Positions 37,715 to 48,741 of a DNA stretch of 64,000 nucleotides are shown one piece after another (the first letter of the stretch is position 1; each line of letters opens with the position of its first letter). The translations under genes were made by a program, and so were the position numbers. Below the pieces are notes generated by a model, which made no database searches, was not told where the DNA came from, and worked only from the letters and a program-made list of their open reading frames with translations. This DNA comes from Parascedosporium putredinis (Eukaryota > Ascomycota > Sordariomycetes > Microascales > Microascaceae), in the NCBI GenBank assembly GCA_949357655.1, contig CASHTG010000001.1:3720001-3784000 (forward strand), written 5' to 3'.

Positions 37715-39419
37715 GCGGACAAGACGCCACTTTCATTCCTTTTCTCCTTTCCGTCTTTTTTTTTTTCTCTCTCGGGGCACATTGGGCATTTCAGGGATTC
37801 GGTCTCGGTAAACTAAAGATACCAGCACACATTGGTGGAGGAAATCATCTCGGTAACTGTTATTTTATATGGTTCTCGCCGAAGGTCCTTTTTTAATAGA
37901 GGAGGCACTTTCTTGACTTCACTTTCCCCTTTCCTTTTTTGGTTTATTTCCTTTCGTACGAATTGCATTTCGATAGCGACTGTAGTAATATGTTGGGGGA
38001 GGGAGCTTCGCATGGAAACAGGAGATCTGGATATCCTGCACACAAACCGCGCCAAGACGCGCGTGTCACAACTAGTTTCATTCAATAGGTTTGTTCTTCA
38101 CCCGTTCTCTATCTTATACATCAAGAATCAAACATACTATTTGATCAAGTACCACAAGTCTCCCCCTTGGCGCCGTGTAACGAGCTGTTTTGTCTATCCT
38201 GACTTTTCCTCCCTTCGCTATGACACGGCCTCTGGAGTTGTAGCGTCCGTAACAAGTGTGTGCATGTTAATGCCCTCTTCTCCCTTTCATTTCTTTCTCC
38301 CCCATTCCCCTCACACTGCGCCTCGTCCCCGCCTCCCCCTTGTCTCGCACGTCTGGTTCAGATCACTCAAGTCGGGCGACGAGCGGCGGTAGGGCACGTC
38401 CTGGAGCGAGGGAGTCACTTACACCATATACCACCATCTCACTTCAAAAGGCGAAAATGCGCACGAGGATCGGGGAAGATAAAAGTCATGAATGGTATGT
38501 TGCAAGTTTGTGAAGAGGACCTTGGTCCATTCTTCCGACTACATGTACGACTACTCTCTGATGAGACAAGTAGCGAGAATAACTAAACACACCTGCCCGG
38601 CCAATTATTCGTACTCGCACAAACAAGCAAATAAACAGATTGAAAAGAAGAAAGAAACAAAAAAAAAAAAAAAAAGGCCTTCATCTTCTCTTCTCTTCTC
38701 CTCTCATAACTTCATAATAATGATAAAATAAAAAAGGATAAACTGGGCAGAGGGGATCCCAAGGAGAAGGAATAAGAAAGAAAAAGAATAGAACGAAGAA
38801 GGAGTAAAGCCAAAGTAGATGAGTTTGGTGAGGGAGGGAGAGAACTGACGCCCAAAGACTTCCGCAAAGATGAAAAAAGACACGACTTTTCCGGTTTGGG
38901 AAGCAAAGGGTGAAGGAAGAAGAGGAAGAAGAGGAGGAAAAAGGAAAATGAATAAACAGGACATGAAGAAAACAAAAACTCAACACGAAAGCCGCGTGAC
39001 CAAGCCTAGTCGGTTAACGCTTTCATGAAGAAAAGAGAGGGAAACAAAAACAAGAGACAAACCCGCTAGCAAATAGACGAGTAAGGGAATAACCGGGGAT
39101 TCTAAACACCTAGTCCCTTGTAGGCCTGTCTAGTCTTCATCGCCATGAAGACCGGGAGCATACCTCGGTAGAATACATTTATTGGTGTCCTCGACTTCAG
39201 AAAACCCCCAACCGTCTTCCGGTATTGAGGGCGAGGAGAAAGAGGAATGCTGGTAAAGACGGAAGGAAAGTATAGCGATACAGTGAAGAGATGGTCATGT
39301 GGGATGCAAATCCCGGAAAGGGGCATGTGTCGACGGCTTTCCCCTGCCCCTGCCCCCGGCTGTGGCTGGGCCGGGATCGGTTCATGAGACAGTTCGTTCG
39401 ACGCGCTGCATACATACAA
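37715..39419. other. Convergent intergenic region between the CFEM gene and TEA1
   Basis: This holds two 3' UTRs. An A17 tract lies at 38659-38675, and A/G-rich DNA (on the plus strand) spans about 38.6-39.1 kb, matching a T/C-rich 3' region for the minus-strand gene. No other gene is seen. Confidence 0.6.
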
Positions 39420-42400
39420 TTACGGGCGACTGGCATTCTTGGTTCGTCCATCGAGGCTCCCCTCACGCTCCTCGACATCGAGACGCTTGCGCCAGTCGGC
39501 GAGGCTTTCGCTGAGGCCGAGTCCATTATCGTCGTCCGTCCTTGCGGGCGCAGGCCCGGCGTTCATATCGAAATCGAAAGCGTTGCTTAGCCGGTAGTTC
39601 TTGTTGGTTGTCTCCCAATGCGATCGCAGCGTCTCAAGTTCGCTCGCGAGATTATCTAGCGCTGTGCTGTTGCGCGCATCAAAGCTTCCCGTTTCGTACA
39701 CGCTCTCTGTCCCCGAGCTCTCGTTGCGGTCGTGCGCAATCACATTCGGTGGCGCACTGGTGCCATTCGTGGTGGTGCCCGCGGCGGCGCTCACCCCACC
39801 CATCACGACTTGACGGCTCTGGCGGCGGTAGTTATCCACCGAAGACTCGACCTGGTCGAGCAAGAGAGCCACTTTGCGTTCCGCATCCTGCGCCCGCTGC
39901 TCCAGAAGGAGGTTCTCTTGTTGGAGTTGCTCGAGATCCTTCTTGTTGGCGGTAAGCTTAGACACAGCCTCATCCGCCGACTTGAATGCGACGTCACGGT
40001 CCTTCTTCGCCGCTTCAAGGTCTGCGCCGATGACCGCCACCCGCGCTTCGAGCTGGCTCGACGATGCGCGAAGCTCTTCCCGAAGACCCTGGATCTGCCC
40101 GTGCAGGTTGCCCCTCTCCGCTTCCCACTCGGCCGATGCCTCGCTATTCTCTTGCTCTGCAGCATGATCTTCAAACTCTTCGACCTGCGCCTTGAGCCGC
40201 TTGTTCTCCTCCTTGAGCTTCTTCAGCATCTTTTCTGTCGTCCGGAGATACGCAATCGCAGAGTTGTAGTCTTGCTCGAGCTGCGCCAGCTTGTCGCGGT
40301 ACTGAGCCTCCGAGGCTTGGAGCGCCGTCATCATTGATTGCTTAACCTCCTCGTGGGATGAGGTCGCGACGGACAGCTGCCTCTCAAGCTCCCGGATGCG
40401 CGCCTGCTCGGGCGACCCTGCACGGGGCTGCCCAAACTCCTGTTCCTGGACGCACTGGTAGGGCTGATGCCCCTCTCTGCAAGTATGTTCTTGAGAGTAT
40501 TGTGTTGCACCGTCATCGCATTCGTTTCGAGCTGTTGCGTGGCGAGTTCGCGTTTGAGGTCGGATTTGGCGGCTTGAAGGCTCTGTGTCTCCCGGAGTGC
40601 GGTTTGTAGCTGCCTGCGAATCGAAACGCCATCCCTGCTCGCCTGCTCCTGGTATGCCTCCAGCCCGGCGATTCGCTCTTCAGCGGCGCGTAGCTTCTCG
40701 GCGGCCGAGTCGGCCTCTTGCTGGTACTTCTTGGCGAGAACAGTTGCCGCCGTGATCTGCTCCTGAAGGGCTACAAGGCTCTCCGCACCGACCTTGTTGG
40801 ATCTCGTAGAGTCGGTGGCCACCACCTTGTCGAGGCCGGCCATGACCGCCTCCCTGTGAGTCTTGGCTTCCTGCGCGTTCTTTTCCGCGAGTACCTCGGC
40901 GTCACGGAGGCGCTGAGTGACGGCAACAAGCTCCGCGGTGCGAACTTCGTGCTCACCCTTGAGTTTGTTATATTTAAGTTCCGCCTTTTCACGCAACTCT
41001 CGTTCCGCCTCCAGCTTTTCTTCGAGATGCGTCGTCTTCTCGGCCGAAGCCGCCACGGCCGCACGGAGGGATTCAAGGGTTTGGTTGCGTTCCTTTGTGC
41101 TGCTCACGGCATCTCCGTACTTGCCTTCTAGCTCCGACTTCTCGACCCTGAGGAGGTTGATGGCTGCCAAGGCGTCGGTAGCCGAGACGGCCTTCTCCCT
41201 AGCCTCTCGCTGAGCGACATGAAGCTCTGATTTCAAGCGCTCCAAGTCCGTCGACGTGGACTGCTTGTAGGATTCAAGCTCATCCATTCGCTTCTGGGAA
41301 GCGTTTGATGTGTCGTCAGCTAGTTGTCTGGCTCGCCTTTCTGCCTCGAGTTCCATCTTGAGGTGTTCCGTTTGAGCTTGCAAGTCTTTCTGGAAGCCGA
41401 GAGCGGACGCTAGCTTCTTGTTTAGGTTTGCCGTCCGTTCCTCGCCATCGCGGTCGCCGTCCAGCTGAGGCGTGCTCATTGGGCTGCTGCCAGAGAACGC
41501 CGCAAGCCTAGCCTTCGCATAAACGGCCTCCTGAATTGCGACATCTCGCTGCTTTTCGGCCTCCGCAATCTGTTTTGCGGCAAGGATGGCCTGCTTGTCA
41601 ACGGAGCTTTGTACGTTGGCCAGTTCCGCCTTCATCGCGAGAAGAGCCTCAATCAGAGGCTTGTCCTCGTCATCAAACGCTTCGGGCCCGCGGGTCTCGA
41701 GAACGGGGCTTAGGCTCGACGTCGGCGTGTAGCCCGCCTTGCGCGCCAGCTCGAGTTCCGATGTGTACCAGGCAATGCGACTCCGCGATGTATCCAACTC
41801 TTTCAGAAGAGCGACGGTTTGCGAGTTTCTTCCAGATGATCTCCTGTTGATTGGGTTGCTAACCTGGCGCGTGGGTGGTGGAGGCGAGGCCGGCCGCGTT
41901 GGGGCCGCTTTGACTTGCGGCTCAGCATCGCCAGATGCCGGGGACCGTTGCTTAGGCTTGGGTTTCGGCGCATCGGCGAGAGCGAGAGCGGCTTCGGGCC
42001 TTGCCACTGGCTTCTGGGAGGCTTGCTGAGTGGGGGTCCGACGCCCATTCGTGGTTGGTGGTTCCACCTCTTGGATGACCTCGCGCACAGTGGACGGGGC
42101 TTGGCTGAGGCTAGCTTGCACCACATTGTTTGCGAGTGCATCGCGTTCAGCGGAGGGACCTCGCGGTCGTGGGATGTTCGACGTGGACACCGGCGGCTTT
42201 GAAGGGGCTGGCTGTTGAGGTGGGGGCCACTTGGGGGCGATGGAGCTGCTGCCCTCGGACCTCGTTGGGGTCCCTGGCCAGTCAAGTCTGCAGAGCCCTG
42301 CGGGCTGCGGTAGCCGTTCGCCTGTCCATTCACTTGGGCAATCGGGCCTCCGGCGGTGGCTCGCCTAGGATCGGGACCATTATTGCCATCGCGAGATGAT

Positions 42401-43998
42401 TGCCGGCCGACGCCTGGGGCGCCTTGTTCGCTCGCACTTGGCCGTCGACCTTGCTGCGCCGCTTTTATCGAGTTTGCTTGCGAGTCGCTGGGGTAGCGGA
42501 TCTTGGTCGTGTCCAAGACATACACGACGGCGAGGTCAGAGGAGGAACCCGCGGGCGAGCTGGGTTCTCCTCCAACGACCACCACAGACTTGGCGACAGC
42601 AGTCATGCTATGCCCGGAGCGGGGAGAGGGTGAAGGACCCATGTTTTGGAATGTGTACCATCTGCGCGAGCTAATCCTGAAGGCTGCGAGGTCTCCGAGA
42701 TCCGTGCCGTCCTCGGTTCGGCCACCGAAAATGTACATAACATCGTCAACGATGGCTGCGGCATGGCCTTCACGAGGCACTGGTATGTAGCCGATACAGT
42801 CAAGTTGTGACCAAGCGTTCGAGGAGGGATCATAACTCCAGACGTCGTTGAACCATTGGTAACCGTTGGTACCGCCAAATCTAAGCATGCGAGGGTTAGC
42901 AAAACAAGGTCGGGGGCTGGGCCAGTACGAGTTAGTGGACCACGCACAGATAAAGCTTGTCGTTGTAGTTGACAACCGAATGGTTTGTTCGCGCCTGGGG
43001 CACATTATCTGCGCTCGCATCCCCTCCCGGAATAAGCATTTCCCATCGGTTATTGGGGGTCTGGAGCTGGTTAAGGTCAAAGGCACAGAGGTCGTTCATG
43101 AAATAACCCTCAACCTGACCACCGAACACGAAGATTTTGGAGCCGAGAATATTAAGGGAATGGCCATATCGACCTGCCGGCCGTGGCCCAGAAGGTAAAA
43201 CTCGAGACCATTGCCTCGTAGCTAGATATGTCCGTTAGTATTTGCATCTATTGACGGAGGGTCTGATTATGCGATTGAGACGCAGCGTACATGTGTTTAG
43301 AAGATATAGGGTTTCATCGAGAACGTCTGACTCGTCAATCTTGGTGTCGCCGCCAAAGACGATGAAGGCGTTTCCGACAAGAAGACTGGAATGTCCAACT
43401 CTGGGGCCGGGGCCTTCCGCGGTGGTTGCGAGGGGGTAGCAAGACATGTTGCCTCCGGCTTCAATCATCCAAAGGTCGCCTTTCACGGTGGCGCCATTGA
43501 TTAAACCGCCCATTATGTAGATGTCGCCTTCTTTGGACGCGACAGAGTTGACCGCAGCGCCGTATCGAGGAAAAGGGCTCGGGTGAGACGTGGTATAGGC
43601 TAGTCGGCGCTGCGACCAGGGATAGAGCGAGGAGTTCTGGCTAGAAACGGGAGGGCCATTTCGATACTAACAGGACAAGTTGGGTTAGACGACGGCAGGG
43701 GGAAAGAGAGAGGCGAACAAAAAAGGGAACGATAAGAGAGCTGGCGGCTTACAGGAAGATCTGATTGTGCTTGGGGTTGTTGATCAACGCTGGCCCCGCG
43801 GCGAGGAAATGCCTCGGGGCTGTTGGACATGGCGTCCACATCGAGGGAGTTTAGACTGCCTGTTGGCGTGGATCGTTGGAGCGAGTTCTTTTCATCTCGA
43901 CTCGAGTTGGTACGGCCCGAGGCAGCGCCAGATGAACCGGGAGCAGCGTCGCGTGCCTTTTCCCTATCCTTATTCTTGGATTTGAATAAGAAAGCCAT
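39420..43998 (-). CDS. TEA1: Tea1/Kel1-type cell polarity protein: kelch propeller plus long coiled coil
   Basis: Exons are 43998-43753, 43666-43291, 43221-42948 and 42880-39420; introns of 86, 69 and 67 nt have clear donors and CTAAC branch sites. Two frame breaks, each one base short, are at GGGGG 42222-42226 and CCC 40416-40418. Adjusted length is 1452 aa with exact phase closure. After a basic, Ser-rich N terminus (MAFLFKSKNKDREKARD), six kelch repeats fill about residues 105-425. Each shows R.GH or similar, a hydrophobic strand and a GG doublet (for example FIVFGGD, IFVFGGQ, LYLFGGT, MYIFGGR, VVVVGGE). A Pro/Ser/Gln-rich linker follows, then coiled coil from about residue 640 to 1400. 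In fission yeast, Tea1 rides microtubule plus ends to mark cell tips, and filamentous-fungus relatives direct hyphal growth. The architecture and order fit Tea1, and the budding yeast Kel1/Kel2 relationship fits too. A C-terminal CaaX box is absent. Confidence 0.92.
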
Positions 43999-46900
43999 GG
44001 CGGTAGGTTATCCGCGCACAGCGGGGAGATGAAAGAGGAGGCGGAATCGATTCGATCGTTGGAGGGCTTCGGGGCAAAATCGAGTGCTATAAGTGAGAAA
44101 AGGGGCGATGACGGTTTAGAATCCGCTGCGCGAGACTCTAGAGATCGGGAATGGCAGCTCGATTCGAATTATCGTCGAGATGCTAGGATTGAAGATGATT
44201 TCGTGAGGAGGAGTGGGAATTGACGATGGATCCGACGACCGAGACGCTTGGGGCCTGCGATGGCAGAACCGGGACGCAGGTACAATGGTGCGATTGGGGG
44301 AGGTTGAGGCTCGTGGGTATTTGGGATGGCTGGGGAGCATCGGTGGAGCACACTAAGGTGGTTGTCGCCGCTAGGATGATCTGGCTTCGTCGATGAGGAG
44401 AAGTTCGACCTCTCGAATTAATTATTTTGTCCCCGTTCGTAGCCTTTCGATTTTTTTTGTCTCGAAGAGAATGACGGGGGAGGGGTCTGTTCGAGAGGGG
44501 CTGGTTGTACCGGAGAAGGGCGGCGCGTATCGCAGCAGCGTAGAGGACAAGAAATTAAGAGGATGCGAATCTGTTAATGTTGGTGAAAGCGAAAAGGAAA
44601 ATTATCACTACGTGGACGACAAAACGCCGTTGATGGAAGAAAAAGGCGAGACAAAGACGGGGAAATGAACGAACTCGGATTGAAGAGAAAGGGAGGATGA
44701 AGAAAAAGAAGAAGAAAAAAAGAGACAGTAAGACCAGTGAGATCGCGAGTTCAAGCGTTCATGGATCAACGTCCAGTCGCTCTCCTTTGATTGTCACTGC
44801 ACCCGCGCACGAGAAAGCGAGGGCAAGGACTCAGGGGTTTCCAGTAATATTTGGCCCCTTGTCTGTCCATCGGCTGAAATGAGTGCTGGTGGGTTTCGTT
44901 TGGGTGGGAGCATAGAAATGGGCCCGTCAATTGATGGCAGTCCCGAAAGGGGTCACCGTTTCGCTAGCCTGGTGGATTCTTGGGAATGGTTCATGGTTGA
45001 TGGATTCCCACATCACTGATGTAACTCCGTACGAACATTGATGGCCACGGCAACATTCAAGTCACCAACGACTTGTATCATTTCAGATGCCGCGCTGGAG
45101 TGTTCACATTGATGCGACTTCGCAGCTGGCTTTATTTTTCTTGTTCTTTTTCTTTTTCTTGTTCTTTTTCTTTCTTTCTTTTTTTCTCTCTTCTTTTCTT
45201 CTATGGCTCAGGTAATAGCTCGCAATTCCCAAGGCAAAGTGCCCTATGCTGTAGATTCGACGGAGACCTTCATGTATGAATACCGTCCTTGCATGCGCCT
45301 CGTGTCCTTGTCTGCAGGTGAAATCATGTTGGCACCCATGGTTGAGGGTTAATGCAAGAGATCAATTGATCTATGGACCTGTCGTGCAAGCTCTTTACTG
45401 GAACAGCCAGTAGCGATTCGACGAAATCCATCAATTTGGTTATTGGTGAGGACAATATGGGGGTGTATTTGAAACGTTTTTGGTTGCTCGCCCCGGTTTT
45501 TCTTCTTCTCTCCACAAACGGCCGCTCAACTTGTGTCTTGCAGCTTGCGCTCACGCTCGCGCTTGTGCCATTCAAATCTAGCACCTTTGCGAACCCCATG
45601 AGTGGGGTGAGTTAAGTATTAAATATAGAGATAAACATGAGATAAACCCTCAGGAGGAGTGCCAAACTCCTACGCTAAAATGGTGACAGAGAGCAATCGT
45701 GAAAGCAAACAGTCTGTCGAATATCGAGCCCACCGTTTTCTTTTCCCTTTGCTTGAACCGGAGTTGTCTTCTTGACCCCGGGTTTGGAAAACGGTGCATG
45801 GCGATCTGCTTGGCGCACCTCATCCCGAGCTCAAAGGAGTAAATTTTGATGGTACTGTGTACCTCTAGAGTACCAACCCCCATCACCCGTCTCCAATGAC
45901 TGGTGATCGACATTTTGGGAGAAGGACCAGGAAAGCAGAATAGAATCCTCGGGACGGTTGGACAGCCGGCTCACCCTGTCGTTCACCACGCTTCAATGAT
46001 AGGTAAGAGTACTTCATGGAGGGACGGTCCGTATTGGAAGGAGCATCCCCATGTCGCTCTTCCACCTTGGGTATCGAGGTCTTGATCAAGTAACTACGAC
46101 CTCGACATGCCCATCACGAGAATCGGGCTAGAATTATCCGACGTTTGTTGCTTAACAAACGGGTAGGAGGACCAGGGGTGACGCCTCTGCTTCTGAAGTG
46201 CCCTCAACTCTCGCGTCTGAGCGATTATTAGGATTTGTCTTCGTGCAAGCTTTTGACACCCCACACTACTCGCTCATCACCACTCACGCCCTCGCCCCTT
46301 TTCATATTCAGTACACTCTGCAAGGCGGCTAGAATGGCCAAGGACAAGGCAGCAAGAGGGAACATGAAACCCCACGTCGACAAACCACGAAGGAAAATAG
46401 CGCTTCGCCCGATCACTCAAGGAATCTATATGGAAATGACCCGTTCAATCTCCTAGGCGTCAAGCCTCTCGTCATCCATAATCCTCGTCAATATTGATCA
46501 GGACAAGTATTTGGCATCATCGCCGTAGCGAGGTCCCTTGTCAAGGCCCCACGGTAGTGGCTTCTACCACGTGATATCGCTCACCAATTTTGGGGAACGT
46601 GCTGTCAGCTCGAGGTCCATTTGATGCCGGTGATTTCGAATCCATGTTTCCGCTGGTGACGGGACCCACCTCGCTCATTTCTTTCCCCTGTTGGCGGTTG
46701 AGTGACGGTGGGAAAAGCTCACAGTTTCTGTGTTTCATGTTTCAGCCCTTGCCAGTTGAATCAAAGCCTTCTCCGTCGGCTTGGGCACGTTCCACTACAT
46801 TTTCAGCATACCGTCCAGGGGCAGCCGCCCTAGAAAATGTACTCCGTACATCCATAGATCTGGATATATCCTCTGTCGTGGGAAATATTTTCTTGCCGGT

Positions 46901-48741
46901 GGGGCCATTCATTAAAAACGGAATCCTGCGCGACAGGCGTCGAAGGAGTCTTGGGAGTGTATATTGTTATTATTATAGATCAAACCGGAGCAATCATCGA
47001 CAACAGGTTGCATCCTGTGCCAAACGCAGAGCTCGAGAGTCATCAATGGCTGTGTATTTGTGTGTTGATACCGAAATTCTTTTTCTTTCCCTCAACCTTT
47101 TCTTCTCTTCTCTTTGGCTGTACTAGTTTAGTGCAAAGACGTGGCCATTGCTCCAAAAAAAAAAAACAATTTTCTTGGATGAGGTATTGAAGCAGCACTT
47201 TTCAGCCAAGGGCCCCAGAATGCGAAGGGGATTCGGTTTGATGCACTGTCTTCCGCCCTTGGCTTTCTGCTCTCTGGAAGAGACGGCAAGACCTAGCCGT
47301 TATCTGTGATGTGTCCAGCGCTAGGTTCCGTCCAACGAGGTTAGGGACCCCATCAAAGTGTTAATATTATTCCAAGCAATCCGTGGATGAGGCGAGCCAT
47401 GCGGGCCATGCAGTGGGTCTGTCCCGAGACGACTGACATCACAACCCCTATTCATGTGCAGCTAGTGCCCTTGAGGTGTGCAAGAGATCAAGGCCAAACA
47501 CGATTCGCCAAGAGAAAAGAAATCGCTGACATAAGCCAAACGCGAAAGAGCCGCCGCCGCATGTGTGCAAGTCGAGCAGCGAACCAAGAGAACAACTGGG
47601 ATTACGTGACCGGACAACCCAGGGCGAGCAAGGGAGGGGAACGGTAGAGGCTATCACGCATGAGGAGATTCATCAATTGCGGCCATCGCTTCAATGCTTG
47701 TGAGGGCAAGGATGTGATGTCAAGGGCTAGAAGCCAGCGGCTTTCCTATTAGGTGGAACGGGTGGGAAAGATAGGAAAGCTTGAATAAGAGCCCTCTCCC
47801 GAGGTTCCTTCCACGCATGTCGTTTCTAGCCATAGCGCGGTCCTGAGGCTGCGTTTTGCAACCATGATCAGGCTCGCGCAGCTGCTTTCGCCGAGACATC
47901 CCCCAGAGGCAAAGCCGCCATGCCTCGTCTGTTACGGACCCGTGACTCGTACGCACTATCAGTCGGTGAGTACTCGCTTGGTCAATTCATCCCATCCACC
48001 AATGCCCCCGAGACAAGGGGATATGCTGATTGGCGTTGAGCCGGTTGTGATAGGTTCGACAAAGTTCAGAGCTGGGGCGAAGCGGAAACTGACGGTGAAT
48101 AACTCGGGATTCCTAAATTTTTGGGCCTGAGCAAGCAGTCGCCCGTTGAGTAGCCAATGAGCTCTCTTCCTCACTAACCATCTAAAGTTCCAGATACTTT
48201 GTTTCCATGCTTGCGAAAAATAGTTAGTCATGTACCAGGGACTTGTGCACCTTCCTTTGTCAGCTCCCACCGCCCAAACCTCGTGCTCTCTTCCCCCTCT
48301 AATTGCAAAGACCTCATCTGCTCCCCAGCGCGTCATCTTGCTCGATCCCCCAATCCTCAACCCACGAACCGAGTCCCTTCAGCTCACCGAGCACCCCTCC
48401 CCGCCATCCCACCTTCCACTTTCTACCCTCACGGCCTTCGCCTTCTCATCTATCATGGCGGCCTGTTCTGTAGCTTAATCGTGACTGGAGCTTTGCCAAT
48501 CACCTTCTTCGCCAGCTTCGCAAACTCCTAGCCGCCCAGCTCAACCTGTATCAGTATCCGTTGTTCTTCGCATTCCATTCGCCTGCCACTCGCCTACCCT
48601 CAAGTTTTTTTTTCCTCTTTCTTCTTGCGCCCCTCGGCTTAATATTGCGAAGCAACACGTTTCGATTCCCGACACCCTTCCTTCCCTCACTAGCGAATCG
48701 TCTCCCGCGCAGCATTCCACTCACGATTCCTTCCCATCGAC
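43999..48741. other. 4.7-kb divergent region between TEA1 and KOG1
   Basis: No gene is recognised. It includes promoter DNA for both genes. Elements include the ATCAATTGAT palindrome at 45361-45370 directly followed by CTATGGACC, TACTCCGTAC at 46840-46849 followed by CCATAGATC, T-rich runs near 45.13-45.2 kb, and pyrimidine-rich leader DNA from 48.2 to 48.7 kb ahead of KOG1. Confidence 0.55.
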
